DNA of 64,000 nucleotides from Rhodamnia argentea (GCF_020921035.1 NC_063160.1:16705095-16769094); one strand, 5' to 3'; shown: positions 10,833 through 22,584, counted from the first letter of the stretch. Translations and numbers: made by a program. The notes: generated by a model from the sequence alone, not told the origin.

Positions 10833-13800
10833 TCACGTCTCAAGCCACGTCAAGGTTCCCATTACGAGAAATTTTCCCGGGAGTTCTCCTGGTGATGGGG
10901 CAAGGTACGTAACTTTCTTCCTGCAACAATGAACAAGTCCAAATTAGTAGGGAGGAAACTACATTTGTAAATGGATGGGTTGGACTAGTAACAAGAGATT
11001 TGAACCTCTGTATGTCGACTTCCGTCACATAGATAAATCCAGCAACATTACTGCATCAAAAGATGTCAAAAAATCAGTCTTACATAGAATCCTCTTCCAA
11101 ACCCCTCCACCACAATCAAGATAACATTAGATTCCACAGAATACACGGGAACGGCGTTCCTCCACCGCAATGAAGATAACATTAGACTCCAGAGAATATA
11201 CGGAATATACACAACGGCGTTCTTAAGAAGGTTACAATGGATAGTTACCTCGAAACAATCTGATCCGGTTCTGTGGCAAATGAAACAGCAAGAACCACAT
11301 GGAGTAGATCCCTGTTGATATTCACAGGGGCTAGTCTCAGAGGGTCAGCAACAGGCTTTGCTCCAATAGGTAAAGCAGAATGCGGAGCTTGTGGACCACC
11401 ACCAATGCGATAGATGAACAAATCGCTGAAATTTGCAATGTTTGCGTGTGGAGATAGATCATTTGTCAGGCCGTAGAAATACTCCTGGAGGTTATCACCA
11501 ATTCTATCACCATCGTAGGGAAATAATAATAAAGAACTATAGAAGGATGATATGCTTTCATTGGACAAACCATAATATCAAACACGATTTAGTAATTAAA
11601 AAGCAAGGCTACGGGATTCGCATTAAAAAGGACCCAATAACAGGAGTACGGAGCACTTCTTTTGGAGGAAGCTCCTACTATCTACATGCTGAGGAACTTG
11701 CAATAGTTCACAAGTATGCCTCAACTATTTTAAGCTTGATTTCATCAAATCTAACCAGACAAGAAATGACACTTCATCTCCAATCCACATCTAGTAAATA
11801 GGCTAGATCTGCATCAAAACAAGAGCAATTGAACTTGGCACAAGAGAAATTGCTACTTACCCTCGTCCTAAGGCTCCGAAACTTCTGACGAAATTTTGGA
11901 TTCCTGGATACAACGCCGCCCGACCTTTGAAGTTTAACGACGTCCACATTAGGGTTGATCTTAAGTACATCTTTCTTAAGCATGCTGAAAAGTTTCTCCT
12001 GTAAGGCCATATAAAATAACGTCTCAAGAGTTACACTATGATTGTATAATGTTGCTTTCAAATTGATAAACACTAAAGGAGCACTTGGAGCAAAATTTCT
12101 GAAATTCGATGACCTAAGACACGTGAAAAAAATATTTCAAGAAAACAAAATACCAAATGGAATGAACCAGCTGAAAAAAAATGTGGGTCATCCCCAAAAG
12201 AGTATCTATTGGTAACCTTTGGGCAAGTCTCTCACTCATACACTGCTGAATATTCTCTCTGTTTGTAATTTCAGGGCACCAAATCCATCACACTTATCCA
12301 GCCACGCTTGCAGCAAGAGCAGACATACCACATGTACGACTCCAGTGATGTGGGAGGTCATACCCACCAGCTTGCTTCCATACTCGTACTCCCGAGACAT
12401 CACTCTGTCAATAACACACTCCATCTGATACATGTTCTTCACACCGCTTTTATCCGTTCTCTAATGCCGTTTGTTACAATAAAACCAAAACACAAGACCA
12501 AGCCCCTAACAAGAGTACTCAGTGGGTCTTACTTATTCATCGCTCCACATCCTCTCTCTCTCACCCTTCCCTCCCCCACTCCAATGTGAAATCTCCAAAG
12601 AAATCCTTTTTAAAGATCTATGCATTATGACCAGAAAAGACAAAAAAAAAAAAAAAAGATCTATGCATTGCGTGACCATGATCAGCATAACAATGACATT
12701 ATTATGGTCATCATGCACACAGCTAGAAGTAGAAAGATTCGCAGCTAATCCTTGCATAAGCTAAAGCCACTGAGGTTCTTTCGCTAAGTAGTTTTTGTCA
12801 ACTTTACAGTGTCCATAAACTGCTAAACAGAATACAAAGAAATTGCCATAAGTAAATAAAAAGTGAAGCCAAAGTTTTAATCCTAAATTTCTAGTAAAAA
12901 AATTACATGAAGATGCCACTGGTTTGCTTCTCACCTACATGATGTCCATAAAAATTGGCAGACAGATGAAAAATAACTAAGGATAGAAGAAAGATAGTTG
13001 TCAACCTGACCCAAAACCAACACTACATTGGCTTTAAATGTATCAATTGCATGTTGAAGCAGCTGCAGAAATGGGAGAAAAAGTATCAGCACAAAAACAT
13101 GGCTCTAACCAGCACAAGCAGCTTTGAGCCCTCGTAAATCACTTGCCTCATAACCTACACCTTCTATCCATCCCATTGTATTAATCACCATGCCTGCAGC
13201 TCTAGATTCAGCATTACCTGAGAACTGTCTCTCAAGAGTATGAGCAAGCTCCTTCACAAGCACTTTGTACAATTCTACATTGTTGCTGGGATTTAAAACA
13301 TTCATATTAAGTACACAAGAAATGATACATTAATAAAGATAAGATCCCTCCTCACAACATGAAACATGAGTCTGTGACAGTATAGCAAAGTAATAAACAG
13401 AGAAAATTAAGCAGTCTAAAGCAACATATCAGTGCAAACAAAAAATTCATCTCTGCCTTATATATATATCCCCATAAACAGTAAAAGTCATCATCATTGC
13501 GTTTGCAACATTCAGGAGTCATGACTATGCTGTCCAATCGTCACATTTCAAATCTAAGAATCCCACTAGCTGTCATGTGAGTTTAAAGGAACGCAAGCTT
13601 CCAAACATTCAGACCATTGCACTCAATCAAAGACAAGTCATGGAAAATTCCAGATTATCAGTCATGTATCCAATCTGCTATTGCAGCTTCCATCTCAGAT
13701 AGCAAACAGGTATGATCCAACAGTATCATTTGAAAGTCCACGGGAAAGTTGCTTCAGATTACATAATAAAAAGTGTAACCAAGTTGACTGTAACATGTTA

Positions 13801-16002
13801 TTCTATCGAAGTGAAATAACAAGCTCTACTACCTAGGAGTTACGTGCCCGAAGAAGTAAACTAGGGGCATTTCAAGAGGAACCCCTTCAACTGGATCAAT
13901 AGGCAACTCAATTGGGGTAGCTGAAATGCAACCAGGGATAGTAATAGATCCTTGACCAATATCCAAGTCAACGAAAGTAGGTTTCCAGCCCTGTTTGGCT
14001 GCCCAGCTAAGAAGCATCCTTGTTAGCGTACTCTTTCCAGAATCTGTTGGTCCCACGACTATGACTCTAGGACCCTGCATCACCCAAAAAAGCACTCTAA
14101 ACCGGCTTGTTCACAAATTTAATTTTCCATACACAAAAATACTCATGCTATAAATCAAAACCCCAACATTTGCAGTTGCATAGATCAAAATGACTGAATT
14201 AAGGGCCATGAAACTTTTCAACGTAGGGTTTAAATATAAAGTTATGGTAAGCTTAACATGCATACCATACAGAATAGCATATCTATCAAACCAATTGAGA
14301 TGTCAAAATACAAGGTCCTTTCATAGGCAACAACATCCTTATGATAGCCACACATCTGGTTGCAGCATGTAATCTTGCCATTCAAAGTTAAATAAATTTG
14401 AACCCTAAAATGTTTCGTATAGGTTCTTTGATACGCAAACTAAAAAGTTAAAATCCCAATAGTTTGTGTCAAATAGTATTTCATCTAACCTAAAATGTTT
14501 TGTATAGGTTCTTTGATACGCATACTAAAAAGTTAAAATACCAATAGCTTGTGACAAATTGTATATCATCTACCATACATCCTTAAAAGCATAAGTTAAG
14601 GACATTTGACAACTTCTCTGCATTGTCAAAAATATTGCAGCGGCATAAAACGAAATTGCCCAAAGATCATGATCCCCAAAAATTCAACCTTAAATTAACG
14701 CCGCTTCATGCTAAAAGGACACAATACGAGTCCATTACTGTTCCACTCATATGAATGGAGAATTCTGAATCTAATAGAATGAAGACAAATATAAAGAGTC
14801 GTGCGTTCCGATTTGTAGAAGGCTTTAAATTTCCGATGCTACTTACACATGCAGAGACTACCTACCAAATAATTTGTTAGTCACCCAATAATGACGTAGT
14901 GTCAACTGTCACCCAATACTGACGTAGTATCAACTGTCAACAACAGGAACTTAACTGGATTATGCACATGGGAAAATACAATTTTCATGAAAGAGGCAAA
15001 AGGTATCGTGTGTCAAAATGAATCGCAGACATGTGTAGCCCGACTAACACCATGAAGACTGTAAGTAGGGAAAAGGACAGAAGAGGGAGAGGAATCACAA
15101 ACTAACATGGCACTCAAGCTAAAATTATCAGTAATTAATCAATCGCCAATTGGCAGCAGCAATATAGATAACAAACCTGAGGAGATTCAGAATCTGATGC
15201 CGAAGCTTTAGCACGGTTTCTACGCGCATCAAGTATGGCGTGCACATTTACATAGCTGACCATCGGTGTCTAACAGCAGGGATTGCAAAACAAACCAAGA
15301 CCAATCAATGTAGTTATTTTTTGGCATCTTAAACGAAATCAAAGCCATTAGCAAGTGCATTAGTGAACATATCGAAACTCGGGGAAAGGAAAAAACAATG
15401 CTGTACAAAGAAGTACCTCATCGGCAGTATAATCAGTTTCAGTATCACCATCCATGTCAATAGTAGCCCCATACCAAGTGAAAACCTGAGGACAGATTTA
15501 TAGCAGAAATGCCTCAGCCAAACTCAGCAAAGAAGCAGCTAGGGTTTCGACGTTGAATAGATGAATCAAAGTTGCATCGAGAAAAATACAAAATTAAGCC
15601 ATGCACTTCAAGAGAGAGCTTTTGAAAAACCTGTCGACTCCGACAGGTCAAATGAACTGACTAGAAAAATTCGCAACGGCGGTATCTCCGAGACACTGAT
15701 CACTAGAAGCAATGCTTATTGCGAACGATGTCCAATCAGAAAGTGAACAATTTGGCAAGAAGCGATTAAATCCCACGAAAGCTTCAGCGGCAACTCACAG
15801 CGAACTTGTGGCGAGGAGGGAAAGAGAGCCAGATTTCCGGTGGCATCTCGGTGCCGAAGATCTCGGCGGTGCCGGAGACGAGGCGGATGCGGAGCGGCGT
15901 CTCGTGGCCGACTTCGATCCTCAGCTCGCTTTCCTTCTCCAGCTTCACCTGTTTTATCGCCGACGCAGAGCCCGCTGCCGCAGGCGCGCCTCCGTACGCC
16001 AT
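10833..16002 (-). CDS. CLP1: CLP1/CLPS3, pre-mRNA cleavage complex II kinase-fold subunit (one-base frame break)
   Basis: CLP1 bridges cleavage factors in the nuclear 3'-end processing complex; plant CLPS3 is essential for mRNA polyadenylation. Exons, 5' to 3': 15799-16002, 15417-15486, 15177-15269, 13833-14074, 13147-13285, 13006-13062, 11861-11998, 11249-11484, 11006-11050, 10833-10920. The N-terminal CLP1 domain (exons 1-2), the P-loop kinase fold with Walker A GPTDSGKST near residue 130 (exon 4), and the C-terminal domain ending TWLET are all present. Conserved landmarks include DLDIGQGSIT, AAGMVINTMGWIEG and FRIGGGPQAP-like RIGGGPQAP. The exons sum to 1312 nt, one more than 437 codons, because the exon 1 to 2 join (good GTGAGT donor) is out of frame by one base. 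Everything after that is open. The start gives the family-typical MAYGG. Intron 5 uses a GC donor. Either the sequence has an indel here or a weaker upstream donor is used. Confidence 0.93.
13063..13146 (-). other. GC-AG intron of CLP1
   Basis: On the minus strand exon 5 ends ...TATGAG and the intron begins GCAAGT, the ideal GC-donor consensus AG|GCAAGT. The acceptor is ttctgcag. Reading through gives a stop after 14 codons that do not match the family, whereas splicing joins GYE to LLQHAI as in other plant CLP1 proteins. Confidence 0.92.
14404..14573. repeat. 85-bp tandem duplication in CLP1 intron 3
   Basis: A segment beginning cctaaaatgttt at 14404 recurs at 14489 with a few substitutions, both copies including the phrase ataggttctttgatacgca. 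It lies wholly within the intron between exons 3 and 4. Confidence 0.85.
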
Positions 16003-16069
16003 GTCGCTGGGGAGGCTTCGGTGCTTCAAGCCTGAGCACGAGAAACGTCGGAGAGGAGCTCGCTGTGTC

Positions 16070-17455
16070 GGAGCGTAAAGTGCATTCATTATTTAAAAAA
16101 AAAGCCTGATTCAAGGACATTTTCGTCCTTTTAGTTTTTCTGAATTTTTTTCCTTTTTCACATTTTTTTTTTCTCTCTTATTTTTCCTTTTTTTGGTTTC
16201 GTCCTTTTGCTACTACGCCAAGCACCGCTCGGGTTCTTTCCTCTGAAACCTGCTGTTCCACTTCCTCTCCCTCCTCTTCCATCTCCTTCACCACCTTGCA
16301 CCCCCCTCTCTTCTCCGACCGCAAGTCTTATTTTCCTCCCGGACTCACCGCTCAAAGCCCTCCAGACTCGCCCTCGCTGGAGCGGACGACGACCTCGACG
16401 CAGTCCTCCCAGCCACGAAGCAGCCTCCGCTAGCTCCACTCCTCCATTTGATCATTTCAGTTTTGAGTTCTTTACGATCGCAACGATCTCGAAAGACCCT
16501 CTTCCCCTCCCTTGCCCATCGCCGGCCTCAGGCTCGGGCAAGGCAAGGGCTGCCATCGAGAGGAAAGCTCTCCTGACGTCAAGCACAGCGATTCAGGGCA
16601 TAGTGGATCACTAAACATCTCTTCTCGAGGATTTGGTTATGACAATCGAGTCATTATCTCTCAATCCCTTGCGAAATATGTATGGAAAAGTAGTCTAGGA
16701 TTCGGTGTTCCTTCCTCATCGTCTGTTTGGTCGCAGCAGAGAGCTTCCAGGACCCCAACCTCATCCGGCTTGTCTCTGACGGCGTCCTTCCCCACGACTT
16801 GAGTTCTCTATCCTCCCGATCGTCGATCGTACCTTCCACACCAAGCACAAGGCCGACCAGAACCTCCCTCTCGTCCTCTCCTCTCAGCTCGCGCTTGACA
16901 GAAAAAATCCGAGAAAGGGGAGCAACGCAAAGCAGAAAAGAGAGAGGCTCTGGGTTGCAAAAGGAAAACGCAGAAAGAAGAGGCTCTTCATTCTCACTCG
17001 TGCGCACCATGCCCGACCAGCCGTCTCTATCGCCGCCGTCCGATGACCTTCGGCCGACATGCTTTCGCACCAGAGGAACTCGTCTTTGGGAGTAAAATCG
17101 AGAAAGAAAGCCTAAAAAGCTCGTGAGTGGGCTAGAGCAGACCGAGGAGGACTTCGAGGGGTGAGTCCGGGAGGAAAATAAGTCTTGCGGTTGGAGTAGA
17201 GAGGAGGGCGCGGGGGGGGGGGAGATGGAAGAGGAGGGAGAGGAAGAGGAACAAGATCTTTTGGAGTTGAGAACCCGACCGGAGCTTGGCTTAGTAGCAA
17301 AAGGACGAAAAGAAGAAGAAGAAGAAAAGAACAGTAAAAGAGGAAAACCGAACAAAGAAAAAGAAAAGGTAAACAGTTCAAAAAAACTAAAAGGACGAAA
17401 ACGCCTTTGAGTCAGACCTTTTTGAAATAATAAAGACACTTCAAATCATTATTTA
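16070..17455. mobile_element. Foldback/Mutator-like element A, upstream of CLP1
   Basis: Two long inverted arms bracket about 680 bp of unique sequence. The left arm is about 16070-16400 and the right arm about 17110-17455. Read from the outside, both arms contain 'attattt', 'ttttcgtccttttag', 'ccttttgctacta', 'cctctccctcctcttccatc' and 'cttattttcctcccggactc'. Such ~300-bp terminal inverted repeats are usual in Mutator-like and foldback elements. No transposase is present, so it is non-autonomous. The interior (16440-17110) is GC-rich and could be captured gene sequence, as in Pack-MULEs, but I cannot name a source. The outer end lies about 75 bp from the CLP1 start codon. Confidence 0.75.
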
Positions 17456-18540
17456 AAATAAGGTTCACTTCAAATCTATTATTTTAGAAAACGAGTGTAT
17501 TTCAGGGTCTCATTTGAAATTTGCCCTTATTTTAGATAAGAACGTCAAATGTCCTTTTTGTTTCAAAGAAAAATCTAGCTGGAGTATATTTTCGCCGTTT
17601 ATCCTTTTTTGCAATTTTCCTTTTCCTTTTTCTTTTCTTTTCTTTTTCTCATCTCCTCCCCTCGCCGGCGTTGGGCGAGAAAGCCCGATGCCGGCCCACT
17701 GCCTCGGCCGGTGGGCCGATGCCAGCCCACCGGCGACCCTTGCCAGCCCAAGGGAAAAGGATACGGCAATCTCTCCCTCGTTCCAGCGAATTCCACACAT
17801 CGCAGCGAAGTGAGGAGCTTCCAATTGCCCTTTTTCTGCCTCCGCGATCACTGTCAAATTGTCTTCACTCTCTTTTGGGCATGAGCCTCTAATCATGATC
17901 CATTTCAAGATCAAAAGAAGCAGAAAAATCTTGGCTTTTTATTTTTTTTGCTTGCCTCTTTTTGCTGCTTGCAAATTTTGAAGAGCGGGGGTTGTCGTTG
18001 GCTGCTTTCTTGTTTCCACTATTCTTCTGCTTGTTGATGATGGAGTTAGGTGAGGGCCGGTGTCTAGCAACCCTCACTAAGGCTGTGTTAGGCGAGGGAA
18101 GCCCTGGCCAAGCGAGGGTGCGAGGGGAACCCTCTCCCTCGCCCGGGCCGGTGTCGAGCAACCCTCGCTCGGGGTGGCGACGGGCAAGGGAAGCCTTGGC
18201 CAAGGGAGGGCTACCCTCGCCCTTGCCTAGGCTAGTGAGGTTTTTCCGTGCTGGTGTCGGGCAAAGGCGAGGGTTGCCCTCTCGACAGGCAACCCTCGCC
18301 CAACGCCGACGATGGCCAAGAAAGAAAGTGATAAAAAAGAAAACAGAACAAAAGGAAAAGGAAAACAAAAAAGGAAAAAATTGCAAAAAAGTAAAAGACG
18401 AAAATGCCCTTCCATAAAGTCCTTTTTTAAAACAAAGAGATCATTTCACGCCCTTATTTGAAACAATATCCACTTTGGGCCCTTATTTGAGAAAATAAGA
18501 GTACTTGGAGCCTTTAGTTGAAATTTTTCTCGACATTTAT
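17456..18540. mobile_element. Foldback element B, same family as A
   Basis: The outer inverted arms (about 17456-17700 and 18290-18540) share 'cttatttgaaa'-type ends, 'ttttgcaattttcc' and the phrase 'cggcgttgggcgag'. The interior is a GC-rich, degenerate repeat built of 'ggcaaccctcgcc'-like phrases in both orientations. No transposase is visible. It abuts element A directly, so the two may be nested or tandem insertions. Confidence 0.7.
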
Positions 18541-18589
18541 TTTATCAATCGTATTTCAAGAGTGGTGGAATTTATTTTTTAGGGGTTAA

Positions 18590-19140
18590 TATTTGGTGCC
18601 AAATTTACTTTAAATTAATTTTTTAATCATAAAAAATATCAAATTGGTACATTTATGATAAATTTATTCAAAACTAATTTTTGATCATGAAAAATCTCAA
18701 AATAATACATCCGTAAAAAATTTACCCTAAACTAATTTTTTAATAACAAAAAACCTCAAACCGATACATTTGTGATAAATTTACCTTTTATTAGTTTTCT
18801 AAACTTTATTGTCAACTAGTTGAGTTGGATGACGGTTGGCGGATGTATTAGTTTGAGATTTTTATCATCCGTTTGTCACAAGTGTATCAATTTGGGGTTA
18901 TTGATAGTGTTAACCTAATTTAATAAACATTAATGGATGGTAAATTTGTTACAAATGTAAAAAATTAGTTTGGGATAAATTTCTCACAAGTTGAGATTTG
19001 TCGCATTCAAAAACTTAGCTTGGAGTAAATTTGTCATACGTGTATCCGTTTGGAGTTTTTTTAGGTAAATTCATCGTAAGCGTACTAATTTAAAATTTTT
19101 CGTGACATTAATTCACTTTTTAATAAATGTTAACCATAAT
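18590..19140. repeat. AT-rich array of diverged ~60-bp units with an inversion
   Basis: Units containing 'taatttttt', 'atcaaa' and 'gatacatttgtgataaattta' repeat about every 60 bp from 18590 to about 18790. From about 18850 to 19140 the same phrases appear in reverse complement (for example 'tagtttgggataaattt'). The symmetry suggests the subterminal repeats of a second foldback element. No coding sequence is visible. Confidence 0.65.
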
Positions 19141-20769
19141 ATTTATCAATAAAACGCAACGGAGAGAAGTCAAATACTTCCGTCGCCCCACTCTGTCCTC
19201 TCTCTCCAGTCTTCTCTCTTCTTCTTTGTTGTGAATTATCAATGGCTAGTCATTTGAGCCTTCTCTACCTACCACCACTCGGCCTAGCCACCGCCCAACG
19301 TGGCCGTTGAAGCCCTCCGGCGACATCCCATTCAGGCTACTTCGAGGCCGATGACTAAAGATCGACCCCGATCTGTCGTCGTCAGAGGTCCGGGACATCA
19401 GAACATATCAATACCTTGTTGGAAATTTTCTCCAAACCGGACTCGAGGAAGACATAATCCATAACACAAACAAAAGATACATCTCCCACCAACGAAAATG
19501 AAGCCCGATCAAATCTGTGCTCCCAAAGGAATGGGCTATGGCCGATCAATGGCGAGTCCGGTACTGGCCTCAAATGTCCTTTGGCAAGTTTACACATCAT
19601 TAAAAGACCCTTAGGTTTCTCCGTGTTAACCTGGTTCGGGCAGGGCAAGGAGGGTAAATTGGACCCGAAAAGGAAACCGATTGTCTTGACTCGCACGTTT
19701 TTCCGTTCGGACTAATTCGACTTGCCATCGTACTCGTGATCACGTCTGAACAGTCCGTGGCGAGTTGTCGTTGGGTGAACGCTCGAGCCCATAGAGATAC
19801 AAGCAAGTGGGCTCACGCCTACGCTGGTTCTGCTCTCTTTCCGTAATCCACTGAAGACGCAATGGACATTTGCTTGCAATTTCCATTGCAAGTCCTCCTT
19901 AGTTGTTGACTTCATCTGCTTCTATCCCCGAGGAAGAACAGAAAATGGAAAAAGCAGATCACGTCAACCGCGTCTTTCGGAGACAACTGAATAATTTTCT
20001 TGAACCAACGAAAAGAGCTCAACAATTTCTTGGTACTTGGGTCGTAGCAAATGCTAAGATCCAAATACTTTACCATTTTTTTTCCGCAATAAATAGGGCG
20101 ACGAGAGACATCTGCTACAGTTATCTTGCGCGGGTGTATTGTCTAATGTTTCCACATTTAGTATGAAATGTTCAATTCGAGTCCTAACTATCTAGCTCAT
20201 CTACTTTGACGAGCTGTATTCTATTTTATATATGTGTACGTACAGAATTGCCGCACCACAATCTTTAGTTATCATGCAACACAAAGTACGGATATTACCG
20301 TGATCAAATCCGCCCACAGTTTATTTATGTACTCACTTGGGAAGTTTTGGTTTGAGCGTGGTATATATACTAAGCGAAATGATCGTGTGACAATCCTTAA
20401 TTCAATGTAGATTAACAATCTGTTCAGGGCCAAAAAAAATAAAAATTAATATGGAGTTCACTAGTTCAAGAATTTATAGCGCATAATATGTTGTTAGTCT
20501 CACGTACATCCATAAATTGTTATGCTAGCAAATTTCTGATGGTATTTGAATTTGTAGCACGTGGGTCCCGCTTGGTTCCAATTTGTCAAATTTGAATGAC
20601 GGATGTGGGCGCTCAGGTAGTTTCGTCGTCCTTGCAAAAGGTGCTCAAAAAGCCGAGTAATTGCCGCTAGGTAGCTTCTGGGAGCGTTTCGAGCCGGTCC
20701 CTGCAACGCAAGTTCGTGGAAGGCCTTGACTTGACGAACCATAGTTGACGTGATCCCTCAGCCCCTCTC
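19140..20769. other. Intergenic spacer with no recognised gene
   Basis: Mixed-composition sequence with short open frames on both strands, none with a recognisable domain. There is a CT-rich stretch at 19190-19235. The last few hundred bases are the upstream region of the membrane-protein gene at 20836. Confidence 0.5.
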
Positions 20770-20776
20770 TATAAAA
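20770..20776 (+). promoter_or_regulatory. TATA box of the four-helix protein gene
   Basis: A TATAAAA motif lies 60 bp upstream of the start codon at 20836, implying a leader of about 30 nt. This supports the gene being real. Confidence 0.65.
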
Positions 20777-20835
20777 GGCCAAACGCTCTCCTTTCGCTGG
20801 ACAATTGTGTCTCCTTTCGTATCCTTAACAAGAAA

Positions 20836-21399
20836 ATGGCGCACGAAAACGCCCAGCGGGGACAAAAGCTTCCAGTCTCTTCGTCGGACACCGGTGCCGA
20901 TGATCGCGCCCGCTCCGGCCTCCCCAGTTCGATCCCCCTCACTTTCCTCACCATCAACAGCGTCAGCACCATCTATCGAGCGTCCGTCAGCGGCGACACC
21001 CCCATGGTCTTCTTCATCGTCTTCGTGTACCTCTCGTACCTCTTGCTCGACTACTGCTTCACCGAGCTGGAGAGGTCGCCCCCCACGGGCGGGGGCCCTC
21101 GGCGCGAGACGCTCAAGCTCGTCGCCTGGATCTCCTCCACTGCGATCGGGTTCGGCTTCGCCTACCACTTCTCGCAGCTTGCCAGCGCGTGGATGGCCGT
21201 GGCTTTCCATGTCATCGCCGCCGCTAGCAGCGGGGGAGTTTTCTACACCTACTTTTGCTGCGACCGTGGGGACCGCGACCGCAGAACGTGGTGTAGGGTC
21301 GAGAAGATCGACGTCGAGTTTGTGTTCGATGGGGCGAAGAAGCCGAGGGCCGACGCCGAAAGCGTGGGAAATTTGTCTGCTGCGGCAGAGAACGTTTGA
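20836..21399 (+). CDS. Uncharacterised four-helix membrane protein, single exon
   Basis: An intact 187-residue frame without introns. I do not recognise a named family. The first ~30 residues are hydrophilic. Four hydrophobic segments follow at about residues 31-48, 57-75, 93-113 and 117-140. A polar C-terminal tail contains a Cys/Arg/Asp-rich patch and ends in an acidic, Ala-rich stretch. The start is the first ATG after the TATA box, and an AATAAA-like signal stands near 21525. High GC at third positions sets the frame apart from its AT-rich surroundings. A 234-codon open frame in another phase overlaps it, but it lacks the helices and is Ser/Arg-rich junk. The hydropathy pattern suggests a small plant membrane protein of the endomembrane system or plasma membrane; function unknown. 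Confidence 0.72.
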   Translation: MAHENAQRGQKLPVSSSDTGADDRARSGLPSSIPLTFLTINSVSTIYRASVSGDTPMVFFIVFVYLSYLLLDYCFTELERSPPTGGGPRRETLKLVAWISSTAIGFGFAYHFSQLASAWMAVAFHVIAAASSGGVFYTYFCCDRGDRDRRTWCRVEKIDVEFVFDGAKKPRADAESVGNLSAAAENV

Positions 21400-22580
21400 T
21401 TTGTGCTATCGTCAAGTTGAGGAGTGTTTGTTACATAGTCGTATCACCAGTTAAATCGACCTCAATTCGTGTACTGGCGAGCTATAATGTTCATCAGCAG
21501 AAATGTATTCCTGCATTTCCATCCAAAATAAACTCATTCGACCCTCCATTTCCGTTCGATTGAATTGAACAAACCTGGACGACCAGATTCGGAACTTTGC
21601 GAAATCCGGACGCGAATCGGATAGTAAGGGCCCGCATGAAATCATTTCAGAATTTTTACTTATCTGCCAGTAGCCCATTTGGCGGAAAAATGTGGTTGAT
21701 AAAAATCGATCATAGTAAATCTTTGGTAAAAAATTTATTTGGTATGATCTTTTACTTAAGATTTTTCACTTCGATAAGATTTTGGCCAATTTTGAGAAGT
21801 AAAAAATTTTAATCTTGGCATTATCGCCCACCCACCCCGCCCACCGCCCACTATCGCCGAAAATTTTGTTAATAATGTTTCAAAATAGAAATTTTCAACC
21901 GTTACCAAACGAATTTTTCGATCGACTGGAAGTAGAAGTAAAAATCTACTTTTGAGGAGAAGTAGAGAAATCAACTTCTGATCAGAAATTGATTTCTTGG
22001 GGAGAAGTGTTACCATGCGCACCCTAAAAGACCAAAGAAGAAATGAGAATCAAACCATGAACATCATCGAGCAAAAATCGATTTTGTAAATAGTTAAGTA
22101 CAATGCTCAAGTTCTACCTCGCGTTCGGTGATCGAAACGAAGAAGTCGATGTGTAGGTCGAGGTCGCGCATGACAATTTTTTAGAGCAGATATCTATTTA
22201 TTCATGCAATTTTATTTTTCTAATTCTGGAGCCCCATGAAGAAGTAAAAACCCTCTAGAAGTAGAAAAATCAACTTTTGATAATAAGTGTGGCCATGGGC
22301 GCCTAAGCTATCAAGCTCTACCTCAACCAAGAAAAAGATAAAACAAAAGCAAAGACGGAGAATGCTTTTGCACTCTTTTCTTTTCTACCTGACTACTTTT
22401 ACTAGAACCGTTGATTCCTCCTCTCCTCTCACCTCTTCCTAAATTTCTCCCAACAACGTCAACTCACTCCGAAAGAAGATGAAATTCAGATGAAATCGAC
22501 GTTCCTCCAACTAAGGTATGGACCTGGCGACAAGGGACGTCAAGGCGGCGAGGAGGGATTTGTTGCCCCGCGGCTGGGCC
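21400..22580. other. Spacer with AT-rich transposon remnant
   Basis: After the 3' region of the membrane-protein gene, 21690-22290 holds AT-rich sequence with repeated phrases such as 'agaagtagaaaaatcaacttttga', in slightly different versions at about 21955 and 22255, and a 'ccgttaccaaacg' motif. These look like remains of a MITE-type element. Boundaries cannot be fixed by eye. Confidence 0.4.
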
Positions 22581-22584
22581 TTAA

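Noticed and set aside
16654..17439. 261-codon open frame on the minus strand
   Set aside because: It lies across the core and right arm of foldback element A. The Ser/Pro/Phe-rich composition follows from CT-rich repeat sequence, and no domain is recognisable.
20750..21454. 234-codon plus-strand frame
   Set aside because: It overlaps the membrane-protein gene in another phase, is Ser/Arg/Pro-rich as expected of a shadow of GC-rich coding sequence, and starts upstream of the TATA box.
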